Source: Chamaelirium japonicum (taxonomy: Eukaryota; Streptophyta; Magnoliopsida; Liliales; Melanthiaceae). From it: 64,000 nucleotides of DNA. A program made the position numbers and the translations under genes. This document shows positions 11,279 through 24,460 of this stretch, in pieces. Below the pieces are notes generated by a model. That model did no database searches. It was given only the letters and a program-made list of their open reading frames with translations, and was not told where the DNA came from. The stretch covers positions 291,501-355,500 of the forward strand of contig CANTAL010000192.1 of assembly GCA_947650365.1 (NCBI GenBank). Direction: 5' to 3'. Numbering within the stretch: position 1 is the first letter of the stretch; every line of letters starts with the position of its first letter.

Positions 11279-12205
11279 ACCGATAACTATAAATAAATTA
11301 TATACAAATCGAGTACTTCTCCCAAAAATACCCTCTAAGAACCTCGCTATTTACCTCCCTAATTTTAGAATCGTTACCAGACTCTGTATATTTGGTGAGC
11401 CAAAATCACTCCCTATTTTCTTAGGAGCGCTATCCGATAGCCATAATAAATTATATACAAACCGATCACTCCTCCCTAAAACACCCTCAAAGTGTCTCAC
11501 CATGTATCTTCTATTTTTTTGGGATCACTACCAGATTCCCTATATTTGGGAATCCAAAATAGTTTTCTATTTTCTTACGACCCAGAATCAATAACCATAA
11601 GTAAATTATATATAAATCAAATATTTCTTCCCAAAATATCCTCTAAGAGCATTACCATATGCCTCCCTATTTTTGGAATCGCTACCAGACTCCCTACATA
11701 TGGTGAGCCAAAATCACTACTTATTTTCTCTAAACCCCCACCCGCAATCCTAAGTAAATTATATACAAATTGAGCGCTCCTTCGCAAAACACCCCCTAAG
11801 AACCTCGTCATGTGTCTTCCTATTTTTGGGATCACTACCGGACTTCTTACATTTGAAGAGCCAAAATTGCTCCCTATTTCCTCAAGACCTCAACCTGACA
11901 ACCATAAGTAAATTATACATAAATCATACAGTTCTCCTCAAAACACCATCCATGAGCTTCCCTATTTTTGGGACTACTCCCAGAATTCCTATATTTAGGG
12001 AGCCAAACCCTATTTTCTCAAGACCTCTACATGAGAAACATAGGTAAATTATATACTAATCGAGCACTCCTTCGCAAAATACGCTCCAAAAGACTCATCA
12101 AGTGACTCTATTTTTGAGATATCTACCGAGCTATTTACATTTAGGGAGCAAAAATAGCCCCCTATTTCTCAGAACCATCAACAGATAATCATTAGTAAAT
12201 ATATA
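11279..12205. repeat. ~153-bp satellite array, left block (~6 monomers)
   Basis: Head-to-tail monomers of about 150-155 bp. Each contains a 'taaattatatacaaatcgag' block, then 'aaaacaccctc', 'atgtgcctccctattttt', 'gggatcgctaccagactccc' and 'ggggagccaaaatcgctccc'. Monomers differ by many substitutions. The array begins immediately at the truncated Cassandra-type LTR. Confidence 0.9.
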
Positions 12206-12865
12206 TAACATGGCACGCCGGTTTTGTACTGACTAGACAAAACGGAAGCTGATTAGGACAAGCTGCATGACTGGATAAAAATGAACCGAATAGATCTAAT
12301 CATTTGTTCAAAAATCAACACACGATCTCTATTTCTCTATCCATTCGTTCAAAAATCAACGCACGATCTCTATTTCTCCGTCAACCAACTTCCTCCCCTT
12401 GGTTTCAAATCCCAACCCATTTAAACTGCACTAAATCCCTAAAATCTCAGCCCATTTAAAATGCACTAAACCTGTTCGTCTATCCCGTGATCGTTGTTCG
12501 CATCAACGGTTATAAACCCATCTGCTGAAATTTCGGCCGCCTCAAACCATCGAGTCGATCTCGAGGAATCCGCTCGAATAGAAACAACTGTGATTGATCG
12601 ATTATAGGGGGAGGGGAAGTTGGTCGTGCCAAAGGCGCCCACTTCATGCCAATCAGCACGGGCGAAGAAATGGGTGTCCCTATGAATGCCGGTGTTGTCG
12701 TCGAAAGTATTTTGTTGCCGAAGGTGTTCAGGTGTATTGCCGCCGAAGGCGGCCCACTGCAATGCCGATAGGTCTGTTGCTGCCGAAGGCGGCTCGCTAC
12801 AGTGCCGACAGGTGTGTTGCCGCCGAAGGCAGCTCGCTGTAATGCCGTTAGGCACGAGCATGCAA
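12206..12865. mobile_element. ~660-bp unrelated insertion inside the satellite array
   Basis: The array stops within a monomer at 'aaatatatataac' and resumes at 'agttatatacaaatc' near 12866. The inserted DNA contains a duplicated ~60-bp piece ('gttcaaaaatcaacacacg' / '..aacgcacg') around 12308-12380 and about three ~40-bp repeats with GCCGCCGAAGGCGGC-like cores (12715-12850). TATAAC at one end and GTTATA at the other could be very short inverted ends, but no convincing target duplication was found. No protein domain was recognised. Confidence 0.5.
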
Positions 12866-15800
12866 TAGTTATATACAAATCAAATACCCCTTTCTAAAAC
12901 ATTATCTAAGACCCTCACCATATACCTCACTATTTTTAGGATCACTACCAGACTCCCTAAATTTAGGAAGCTAAAATCGCTCCTTATTTTATCAGGACCC
13001 ACACCTGACAACTATAAGTAAATTATATATAAATCAAACACACCTATCCAAAATAGCTTCATAGAGTCTCGTTATGAGCCTTCCTATCTTTGGGATCACT
13101 ACTAGACTTTCTATATTTGGGATGCCAAAATCGCTTCCTATTTGCTCAGAACCACCACTCGACAGAAATAAGTAAATTATAAATAAATCGAGAACTCCAT
13201 CGTAAAACACCCTCTAAAAGTTTCGCCATATACCTCCCAATTTTCAGGATCGCTACCAGGATCCCTATATTTAAGGAGGCAAAATTGTTCCCTATTTTCT
13301 CAAGACCATTACCAGGCAACCATATGTAAATTATATAAAAAACAAACACTTATCCCCAAAACACCCTCCAAGAGCCCTATACTGTGCCTCCCTATTTTTA
13401 AGATCGCTACCAGACTCCCTATAATTGGGGAGCCAAAATTGCTCTCTATTTTCTAAGGACCCCCTCTCAACAACCGTATATAAATTATATACAAATCGAA
13501 CACTCCTACCCAAAACACCCTCTAAGAGCCTCGCTATGTGGCTTCATATTTTTGGGATCACTACTAGACTCCTAATATGTGGGGAGCCAAAATCTCTTCC
13601 TATTTTTTCAAGACCTCTACCCGAAAACAATAAGCAAATTATATACAAATCGAGCATTTCTCCATAAAACACCTTTCAAGAGCATCACCATGTGTCACCC
13701 TATTTTTGATATCATTACCAGACTCTTTATATTTAGGGAGCCAAAATTGCTCTCTATTTTCTCTCCTCTCCCGACCGCCCTAAGTAAATTATATACAAAT
13801 CGAACACTCCTACAAAATTTCCACTAAGAGCCTCACCATGTGCCTTCCTATTTTTGGGATCGCTACCAGGCTCCCTACATTTGGGGAGACAAAATTGTTT
13901 CCTATTTCCTTAGGTCCCCCACCCCGACAACCATAAGTAAATTATATACAAGTCCATCACTTCTCCTCAAAACACCATCTAAGAGCCTCCCAAGTGACTT
14001 CATATTTTTTGGATCACTACTAGACTCCCTGCATTTAGGGACCCAAAATCGCTCTCTATTTTTTTAGACCCCACCCTATAAACATATGTAAATTATATAC
14101 AAATCGAGCACTCCTCGCCAAATCACCCTCCAAAAGACTCGTCATGTGCGTCTTTATTTTCAGGATCGCTACCAGACTCCTTATATTAGTGGAGCCAAAA
14201 TCGCTTTCTATTTTCTTAGGATCATCCCCCAATAACCATTTATATACAAATAAAGCACTCATTCCCAAAACATCCTCCAAGAGCCTCCCTATTTTTAGAA
14301 TAGCTACTAGACTCTAGATTTAGGAAAACAAAATCACTCCATATTTTCTCAGGACCCCTACCCGATAACCATAAGGAAATTATATACAATTCAGATACTC
14401 CAAGCCACAACACCCTAAGAAAGCCTCGCTATATGCCTCCCTATTTTTTGGATATCTACTAGACTCCTTACATTTAGGAAGCCAAAATCACTCTTTATTT
14501 TCTCAGAACCCCCACCCGACAAACATAAGTAAATTATATATAAATCGAGCACTCATTTCTAAAATATCCTTTAAAATTCTTACTATATGCCTTCTAATTT
14601 TGGGGATCGCTACCAGACTCCCTATATTTGGGGAGTTAAAATTGCTCTCTATTTTCTCAAGACCATCACTCGACAATCATAAGTAATTATATATAAATCA
14701 AGCACTTATCCCCAAAATAACCTCTAATAGCCTCGTAATGTACCTCCCTATTGTTGAGATCTATACCAGACTTTTTATATTTGGAGAGCCAAAATCGTTC
14801 ACTGTTTTCTCAGGACCTCCACCTGACAACCATATGTAAATTATGTACAAATCGAGTAATCCTACCCAAAACACCCTCTAAGAATCTCACCATGTGCCTC
14901 CCTATTTTTAGCATCACTACTAGACTCCCTATATTTAGGGAGCCAAAATCGCTCTCTATTTTTTCATGACCCTCACCCGATAAATATTAGTAAATTATAT
15001 ACAAATCGAGCATTCCTATCCAAAACATCCTCCAAAAGTCTTGGCATATGCCTTCCAATTTTTGGGATCGTTACAAGCCTCCCAATACTTGGAGAGCAAA
15101 AAACGCTTCCTATTTTCTCTAGAACCCCACCTGACAACCATATGTAAAGTATATACAAATTGAGCACTTCTATCTAAAACACCGTCAAAGAGCCTTGCCA
15201 TATGCCCTTTTATTTTTGAGATCGCTATAAGACTTCTTATATTTTGGGAGTTAAAAATCACCCCCTATTTTCTTAGGACCCCTACTCGATAAACATAAGT
15301 AAATTATATACAAATCGAGTACTCTCCAAAATCACCCTCCAAAAACCTCATCATGTGCCACCTTATTTTTAGGATTGCTACTAGACTCACTACATTTGGG
15401 GAGCCAAAATCGCTCCTTATTATCTCAGGACCCCCACCTGATAACCATAAGTAAATAATAAACAAACCGAGCACTCTCCCTAAAATACCTTCCAAGAACC
15501 TCATATATGCCTCTCTATTTTTGGAATCGCTACCAGGCTCCATGTATTTGGGGAGTCAAAATTGCTTCCTATTTTCACAAGTCCCCCGCTTGACAACCAT
15601 AAGTAAATTATATACAAATTGGATACTCCTCTGCAAAATACCCTCCAAGAGCCTCTCCATATGCTACCCCTATTTTTAGGATCACTACTGAAATCCCTAA
15701 ATTTGGGGATCCAAATTTGCTGTATATTTTCTCAGAACCCCCATTCGATAACCATAAACAAATTATATACAAGTCGAGCACTCCTTCTCAAAATACCCTC

Positions 15801-18800
15801 CAAGAGTCTTGCCATATGCCTCTCAATTTTTGGGATCTCTACCAGAATATCTATATTTGGAGAGCCAAAATTGCTCCCTATTTTTGGGATTGTTACCAAA
15901 CTCCCTATATTCCGGAAGCCAAAATCGCTATCTATTTTCTCAAGACCTCTACCCAATAACCGTCAATAAATTATATATAAATTGAGAACTCCTCCCCAGA
16001 ACAACCTCAAAGAGCCTCGCCATGTGCCTTTCTATTTTGGGATCACTGCTAGACTTCCTACATTTGGAGAGCCAAAATCACACCTTATTTTCTTAGGACC
16101 CCTACCCGATAAATATAAGTAAATTATATACAAATCAACGCTCCTACCAAAAACACCCTCTAAGAGTATCGCCATTGGCCTACCTATTTTTGGTATCGCT
16201 ACCAGACTCCTTATATTTAGGGAGCCAAAATCGCTCCTTATTTTCTCAGGACCCCCACTCGACATTCATAAGTAAATTGTATACAAATCGAATACTTCTT
16301 CCAAAACACCCTCCAAGAGCCTCGCCATGTGCCTCCATCTTCTTAGGAGTGCTACCAGACATACTACATTTGGGGAGCCAAAACCGTTCCCTATTTTCTC
16401 TGGACCCCCATCCAAAACCTTAAGTAACAAATTGAGCACTCATACCCAAAACACTCTCCAAAAGGCTCGCAATGTTACTCTCTATTTTTGGGATCACTAC
16501 CAAAGTCTTTATATTTTGGAAGCCAAAATTACTACCTATTTTTTCAAAACCCCCACCCGACAACCATATGTAAATTATATACAAATCGAACACTCTTCCC
16601 CATTAGCATCCTCTGAGAGCCTCTCCATGTGTCTTCCTATTTTTAAGATCGCTACAAGAATCCCAATATTTGAGGAGACAAAATCACTCCCTATTTTATT
16701 TGGATCCCCCACCTGACAAATATAAGTAAATTATATACAAATCGAGTACTCTTCCCAAAACCCCCTCCAAAAGTCTCGGCAATTGTCTCCTTATTTTTGA
16801 GATGACTACTAGACTCGCTATATTTGGTGATCCAAAATTGCTTCTTATTTTCTCAGGTACAAATCAAGCACTCCTCACCAAAAACCCCTCCAAGTGCCTA
16901 GCCATGTGCCTTTCTATTTTTGGGATTCCTAACATACTCCCTATATTTGGGGAGGCAAAATTGCTCCCTATTTTCTCTGGACCTCTACTCAACAACCATA
17001 AGTAACTTGTATACAAATCGAGCATTCCTCCCCAAAACACCCTATAAGAGTATCACCATATGCCTCCCTATTTTTAGGATCGCTACCAGACTCCTAACAT
17101 TTAGGGATCCACAATCGCTTTATATTTTTTCACGACCCACACCCGACAAACCTAAGTAAATTATATATAAATCGAGCACTCCTACTCAAAAAACCGACCA
17201 AGAGTCTCGCTATATGCCTCTCTATTTTTTGGATCATTACTAGACTCCCTATATTTGGGGAGCCAAAATTTTTCCCTATTTTCTCAGGACCCCCACCCTA
17301 CAACCATAAGTAAGATATATACAAATGAAACACTCCTCCTAAAAACACCATCCAAGTGCCTCCTTATGTGTGTCCCTATATTTTGGATTACTACTAGACT
17401 CCCAATTTTTGGGGAGCTAAAATCGCTCCCTATTTTCTCAGGCACCCACCTGACAAACATAGATAAATTATATACAAATCATGCACTCCTCACCTAAATA
17501 CTCTCTAAAAGTCTCTACATATGGCTCACTATTTTCAGAATCGCTACTAGACTCCCTATAATTGGGGAGCCAAAATTGCTCCTTACTTTCTTAGGACCAT
17601 CACCCGACAAACATATGTAAATTATATACAAATCAAGCACTCCTTCCCAAAACACCCTCAAAGAGCCTTGCCATGTACCTCCCTATTTTTTTGATCGCTA
17701 CCAGACTCACTATATTTGAGAAGCCAAAATCGCTCCCTTTTTTCTCAAGATCCCCACCTGACAACCACAAGTATATTATATATAAATCAAATACTACTAT
17801 CCAAGAATACCCTCCAAGAGCCTCGCTATATGCCTATCTATTTTTGGGATCACTACTAGACTCCTTATATTTGGGGAGCCAAAATCGCTCCCTAATTTTT
17901 TAGGATCCGCACCTAACAAACATAAGTAAATTATTTACAAATTTCATTGCTCTCCAAAACACTCTCAAAAAGTCTTGCCATATGCGTTCCTATTTTCGGA
18001 ATCGCTACCAGACTCCCTATATTTGGGGAGCCAAAATTACTTCTTATTTTCTTAGGACTATCACCCGACAATTATAAGTAAATTTTATACAAATCAATCA
18101 CTCCTTCCAAAAGTACCCTCCAAGAGCCTCGTCATGTGCCTCCCTATTTGTGGTATCGCTACCAAACTCTCTATATTTGAGGAACCAAAATCCCTCCCTA
18201 TTTTCTCAGGACCCCCCCCCCCCCCCCCCCCCCCGATACCCATTAGTAAATTATATACAAATCGAGCACTCCTAATCATTAGTAAATTATATACAAATCA
18301 AGCACTCCTAATCATTAGTAAATTATATACAAATCGAGTCTCACTATGTACCTTTCTATTTTTGGAATCAGTACTAGACTTTTTATATTTTGGGAGCCAA
18401 AATCGTTTTTTATTTTTTCAAGACCCTCATCCGACAAACATTCAAAAATTTAATATAAATCGAATACTCCTCCAAAAAATACTCTTTAAAAGTCTCATCA
18501 TATGCCTACTTATTTTCGAGATATTCCTACATTTGGGAAGTTAAAAATTGTTCCCTATTTTCTCAAGACCCATATTAGATAAACACTAGTAAATTATATA
18601 TAAATCGAGCACTCCTTCCTAAAACACCCTTCAAATGTTTCGTCATATGCCTCCCTATTTTCGAGATCGAGCTACCAGACTCTCAATATTTGGAAAGCTA
18701 AAATCGCTTGTTATTTTCCCTGGACCCCTACCCAACAACCTATATAAATTATATACAAATTAAGCACTCCTCTCTAAAACATCATCCAAGAACCTTGCCA

Positions 18801-21800
18801 TGTGCCTTCCTACTTTTGGAATCGCTATCAGACTCACTATATTTGGAGAGCCAAACTCGTTCCCTATTTACTGAGAACCCCAACCTGATAAACATAAGTA
18901 AATTATATACAAATCGGGCACTCCTTTGCAAAATACTCTTCAAAAGTCTCCCCATGTGCCTCCTTATTTTCTAGACCGCTACTAGACACTCAACATTTGG
19001 GGAGCCAAAATCGCTCTCTATTTTCTCAGGACCCGACAACCATAAGTAAATTATATACAAATTGAGCACTCTCCCCAAAACACCCTCCATGCGCCTTATC
19101 ATGTGCCTCCCTATTTTTAGGATCATTACCAGACTCCCAACATATGTGGATCCTAAATCATACCCTATTTTCTCATGCCCCTACCCGACAACCAAAAGTA
19201 AATTATATATAAATTGGATTCTCCTCTGCATAATACACTCCAAGAGCCTCACCATGTGCCTCCCTATTTTTAGTATCGCTATCAGAATCCCTACATTTTG
19301 GGAGCCAAAATCACTCCCTATTTTCTCAGAACCCCCACCCGACAATAATAAGTAAATTATATACAAATCGAGCACTCCTCTCAAAACACCCTCTAAGAGC
19401 CTCGCCATATGCCTCCCTATTTTTGGAATCACTACCAAACTCCCTATATTTAGAGAGACAAAATTGCTCTCTATTTTATCAGGACCCCCCAAACAATAAT
19501 CATAAGTAATATATATATAAATCAAATACTCATTCCCAAAACACCCTCCAAGAGCCTCGTTATGTGTCTTCTTATTTTAAGCATCGCTACCAAACTCTCT
19601 ATACGTAGAGAGCCAAAATTGCTCTTTATTTTCTTAGGACCCTCACCCGACAAATATAAGTAAATTATATACAAATCGAGAGCACCTCTCTAAAACCCCA
19701 TCTAAGAGTCTCGCCATATGCCTAACTATTTTTGGGATCACTACCAGACTCTCTATATTTGGAGAACCAAAATCGCTTGTTATTTTCTCAGGACCTGTAC
19801 TCGACAACCATAAGTAAATTGTATACAAATCGAATAATCCTCCCCAAAACACCCTCCAAGGTCCGCACCTTGTGCCTTCCTATTTTTGGGATCGCTATCA
19901 GGCTCCATACATTTAGGAAGCCAAAATCTCTTCCTATTTTCTCTAGACCCCTACTCGATAACCCTAAGTAATTATATACAAATCGAGCACTCCTATCTAA
20001 AATATCCTCAAAGAGCCTCGTCATGTGCCTCCATATTTTTGGGATCACTACCAGACTCTTTATATTTAAAGAGCTAAAATTATTCACTTTCTATTTTCTT
20101 TAGACCTCAACTTGATAACCCTAAGTACTTATATACAAATCGAACACTCCTACCCAAAATACCCTTAAAGAGTCTCACTATGTGCCTTCGTATTTTTGGG
20201 ATCACTACTAGACTTCTTATATTTAGGAAGTCAAAATCACTTCCTATTTTCTCTAGACCCCCACTCGATAACCCTAAGTAATTATATACAAATTGAGCAC
20301 TCCTACCAAAAATACCCTCAAAGAGCCTCGCCATGTGCCTCTCTATTTTTGGGATCACTACCTGACTCCTTATATTCGAGGAGCTAAAATTATTTTCTAT
20401 TTTCTTAGGACCCCCACCCGATAACCATAAGTAAATTATATACAAATCAAGCACTCCTCCCTAAAACTCCCTCTAAAATTCTCGATATATGCCTCCTTAT
20501 TTTTAGGATAGCTACCAGACTCCCTATATATGGGGATCAAAAATTGCTCTCTATTTTCTCAGGACTATCACCTGATAACCAAAAGTAAATTATATACCAA
20601 TTGAGCACTCATCCACAAAACACCCTCCAAAAGGCTCGCTATATGTCTCCCTATTTTTGGGATCACTACAAGACTCTACATTCGGAAAGTCAAAATTGCT
20701 TCCTAATTTATAAAGACCATCACTCGACAACCATAACTACGTAAATTATATACAAATCAAGGACCCTTCCCAAAACACCCTCTAAGAGCCTCACTTAATG
20801 GTTTTGTATTTTTAGAATGACTAGCAGACTCTCTACATTTGGGGAGCCAAATTCCCTCTCAATTTTCTCAATATCATCATCTGACAACCATACGTAAATT
20901 ATATAAAAATCAAGCACTCTTTCGTAAAACATTATTTAAGACTTTCTTAATTTGGGATCGCTATCAAACTTTCTAAATTTGGGAAGTCAAAATCGATCTC
21001 TATTTTCTTAGGAGCTTCATTCGACAACCAAAAGTAAATTATAAACAAACCGAGCATTTCTCCCCAAAACACAGTCTAATAGCCTCGCTATATGCCTCCC
21101 TATTTTCAGGATCGCTAGTAGACTCCTTATATTTGGGGAGTCTAAATTACTCTATATTTTCTTATGACCCCCATCCTGAAAACCATAAGTAAGTTATATA
21201 CAAATCAAGCACTCTGTCTCGCCATGTACCTCCTTTTTTGTAGGATCGCTACTAGACCACGTATATTTGGGGAGCCAAAATCACTCCATATATATTTTTT
21301 TAGAACCTCCACCCGACAACCCTAAGTAAATTATATACAGATTGAGTACTCATTTCTAAAACATCCTAGCTCCAAGAGCATCGCCATATGCCTCTCTTTT
21401 TTTGGGATTGCATGACTCTCTATATTTTTGGGATTGCAAGACTCCCTAAATTGCTCCATATTTTCTCTATTTAGACCCCCACCAAACAACCATAAGTAAA
21501 TTATATAAAAATCGAGCACTCCTCCCTATATTGATTTCTATTATTTTTAGGATCGCTACCATACTCCCTATATTTAGGGATCCAAAATTAATCGCTCCAT
21601 ATTTTCTCAGGACCCCCACCCGATAAGCATAAGAAAATTTATACAAATCGAACACTCTCCCCAAAATACTCTTCAAAAGTCTTGCTAAGTGACTCCCTAT
21701 TCTCAGGACCCTCATTCGACAACTATAAGTAAATTATATATAAATTGAGCACTCCTCCGCAAAATACGTTCCAAGAGTCTCGCCATGTGTCTCCCTATTT

Positions 21801-22019
21801 TGTAATCACTACCAGCATCGCTACATATGGGGAGCCAAAATCGCCTCCAAATATCTCATGACCATCACTTGACAACTAGTAGTAAATTATATGTAAATCG
21901 AGCACTCCTTTGTAAAATTCCCTCCAAGAGCCTCGCCATGTGTTTTACTATTTTTGTGATCACTACCACTACCTCTATATTTGGGGAGGCATATGGCAAG
22001 GCTTTTGGAGGGTGTTTTG
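12866..22019. repeat. ~153-bp satellite array, main block (~60 monomers)
   Basis: Continuation of the same family for over 9 kb. Successive 'aaattatatacaaatc' blocks recur about every 150-155 bp, with a few shortened or extended monomers. At 18255-18340 only a ~35-bp sub-block is repeated, next to a C run. Each monomer carries two small dyads: CTCCC..GGGAG around 'tatattt', and GGGAGC..GCTCCC around 'caaaatc'. The unit is about 51 codons long, so spurious open frames of 60-136 codons run through it on both strands. No convincing gene was seen. The last ~34 bp (21986-22019) are in inverted orientation. Confidence 0.92.
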
Positions 22020-23480
22020 ATCAAAACTATGAAAGTGTGGGTCTAGACCACATGATCATGCATTGAAAAATATGCAAGTTTAAATGATATAAATCATTTT
22101 AATGAGCATTCCCATGATCGAATTCGATAAACCGATAAAAGTGCAAGTGACCATACGTTTTTAACGTATAAGCTATGCTTTCCATTAATTAGTCCAATGC
22201 TACCCGGCCATCCGGGGTTTAGATGTTATACCAAGAGTGTGGAAGGATATCTTTGTCTTTGGAAGCGTTGATCTCTGGTCTTCAACTGCGAGCATGAGCA
22301 AACTAAGCGAACACTTAGACTAGCTCTAACCATCCGGACTCAAAAAGACTAAATACAACCACCGGATGGTAACAATGTTTTGACTCAAAAACCCAATAAT
22401 AAACGAAGAGACCACCTTGCTAAAGGTAACAACACGGTCTCGATCTTGTAGTTTAGATGATAAAATTTTAAAAACCTAGTATCATCGTCTAAACGAACAA
22501 AATCAATTGCTTTCTGCCCCGCGATCATGATCAAACCTTTATTAAGGACCACAAAGCCTTTAGAGTTACTTAAAATGTTGAATTATGCCATTGCCTCCCC
22601 ACGATCAGGCGACGTAAGAGTTTTTGAAAACCCTAGCGGCTTGAGTGGCGACGCACTGGCCTTGGCTGCTTGCAAGGGTGGGCTTCCGGTCACCCCGCAT
22701 AGCCGGAGAGCGACGGTGCAAGAGGAGGGCCGAGGGGTTGGGTTGCATACGCCTAAGGGCTCTGACCGAAGGTTGGTTGCACGGGAGGAAATGAGCTCAG
22801 CTCGGGCTTTGCCTCAGGATCACCAGTGTCGACCGGCAATGTCTCCAGGCCAGTCGGGTAATCCACAGTGTCCTTTGTTTCCGAGTATAGTTGCGAACAA
22901 GGTTCTCGGATGGTGTGACGACGGAGTTGCCAGACAGCCGGGGCATGGTCTGAGGGTTCTTTGCAAGCTGTGAATGTGGTATGACGGAGGAGGAGATCCC
23001 GGCGCATACCTGGCGTGGGTCTTAGCTACGGTGGTTCGTCAGATTGTCACTGTGAGGTTCGTCGCCGCAATGCTCGCCACCGTGAGGGTTACTCCTCTCT
23101 CTCTCTCTCTCTCTCTCTCTTTCATCCATAGCAAACTCATGTTGATAATGTGTTATGATAAAGACGACTACCTCACATATATTTAAACTTAGGGTTAGGA
23201 TTTTTGGTGTCTATAAAATAGGCAGCAGCTCTAGCACCCTAAATATAAGAGTTCACATCTTCTCCAGCCTATCGACCCCGATCGGTGGGCCCACGAGCAT
23301 CACATCCAGACGATGTCAGGCGGCTCGAAAATTACTCGAGCCGACTGCATGCGGCTGAGATGTGCTCCGGATCCACCGACCGTGGCCGACCGACGGAGGA
23401 GATCTGAAATCCAAACATGACAGCTTACTCACTTGGGGACTATATATGGCCAACTGCCTTGTTGATTGGGGATTATGTCT
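22020..23480. other. Region without a recognised gene
   Basis: Between the satellite and the MITEs. An open frame at 22527-22973 shows no recognisable domain. Short dyads occur at 22329-22370 (ACCATCCGG..CCGGATGGT) and about 22452-22495 (GTTTAGATGATA..TATCATCGTCTAAAC). A TC microsatellite lies at about 23095-23121. The GC-rich part 22590-23090 looks like relic transposon or gene sequence that I could not identify. Confidence 0.4.
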
Positions 23481-23482
23481 TC

Positions 23483-23633
23483 AGGAAAATTTTATTCAGC
23501 TGGTTTTCATCCAACCGGGCCATCCTGACGTGGCACTGATCATAGTAGTCCATTTTATCCACTGCTGATCAGGTGCCACCTCAGGATGGCCCAATTCGGT
23601 TGAGAATCCGGGTGGCTGAATAACATTTCTCCT
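23483..23633. mobile_element. Fold-back MITE, ~150 bp
   Basis: The two halves are near-complementary over most of their length. The left arm, with 'ttattcagc', 'caaccgggccatcctgacg' and 'tggcactgatca', pairs with the right arm, with 'tgatcaggtgccacc', 'aggatggcccaattcggttg' and 'gctgaataa'. This leaves a loop of ~30 nt around 'agtagtccattttatcc'. Long terminal inverted repeats and no coding capacity indicate a miniature inverted-repeat element. Superfamily and target duplication are unresolved. Confidence 0.6.
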
Positions 23634-23655
23634 CCAAATATAGCTAGGGCAGAGG

Positions 23656-24132
23656 TAGGGGTGGCAATGGGTCGGGTCGTGTCGTGTCGGGTTCGTGTCT
23701 GGGTTCGTGTCGTGTCTAGTTTCATGTCGTGTTCAAAACCCATAGACCCAAAACCGACCCGTTTAATTAATCGTGTTTAGATCCTAAACCCGTATCCGAC
23801 CCGCTAATAAACGGATAGATCCGGTAAGACCCGTTTACCACCCGGGTCTATTCAATTGACCCGATCCGACCCAATCCGACTCGACCCGACCTGACCCGAA
23901 AGACCGGTGGTATTATATATTATAGTATCGGATTGCGGGTAGACCCGACCCAACCCGACACGACCCGTTGAATACTAAACGGGTCTTCCCGGATCTATCG
24001 TGTCCAGACCCTAAACCTGGACCCGACCCGTTTATTAAACGGGTTTATCGTGTCGACCCGTTTACGACCCGAGCCCGTTTAGCCTGACCCAGACCCGCTA
24101 ACTTCGTGTCGGGTCCGAAATTGCCAGCCCTA
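23656..24132. mobile_element. hAT-like MITE, 477 bp, GGGTC-rich, with 8-bp TSD
   Basis: The ends are inverted: TAGGGGTGGCAAT on the left, and TAGGGCTGGCAAT read inward from the right. The flanking 8-mers GGCAGAGG (23648-23655) and GGCCGAGG (24133-24140) match at 7 of 8 positions, a slightly diverged hAT-size duplication. The interior consists of GGGTC/GACCC and CGTGTC/GACACG motifs in both orientations. It has no coding capacity. A truncated relative is at 9365-9600. Confidence 0.7.
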
Positions 24133-24446
24133 GGCCGAGGGTAGCGCCCGAAAAGAACGCTCTGCCAACATTTCGAATCCAACCTGACGTGGCACCCAAT
24201 CACGGCTGTCCGTTTGACTGTCAGTCTGGACGAGTGTGCGATTCACTGCAATCGCATCACGTCAAGTTGGCGACGGAAAGATGGGAAACGGGTCGGCAGC
24301 ATAGCTTTTTCCGCCAGAAAATATGCGCACATCCGCATAGAAAGCCCTCTCTCTGTACGCGCGTTGGTACATGCGAGCAGGAGACGAGGACAGAAGAACG
24401 GCTGTAGGGGCCAGAGCCCTCTCCCGGCATCTGGCGCGCCGCTGTT

Positions 24447-24460
24447 CTATATCTTATAAC
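24447..24460 (+). promoter_or_regulatory. TATA-like element upstream of the 24.8-kb gene
   Basis: 'tatatcttataa' in a GC-rich surrounding, about 340 bp upstream of the proposed start codon. A possible leader intron (donor CCAG/GTTTTT at 24645, acceptor TTTCATGCAG ending 24791) lies between. A short upstream ORF starting at about 24628 would terminate two codons after the splice. Confidence 0.35.

Noticed and set aside
11492..20454. Dozens of 60-136-codon open frames on both strands across the satellite
   Set aside because: The monomer is close to a multiple of three and poor in stops in some phases, so frames recur every unit. Frames exist on both strands and are broken irregularly. No conserved start, no codon-type substitution pattern visible.
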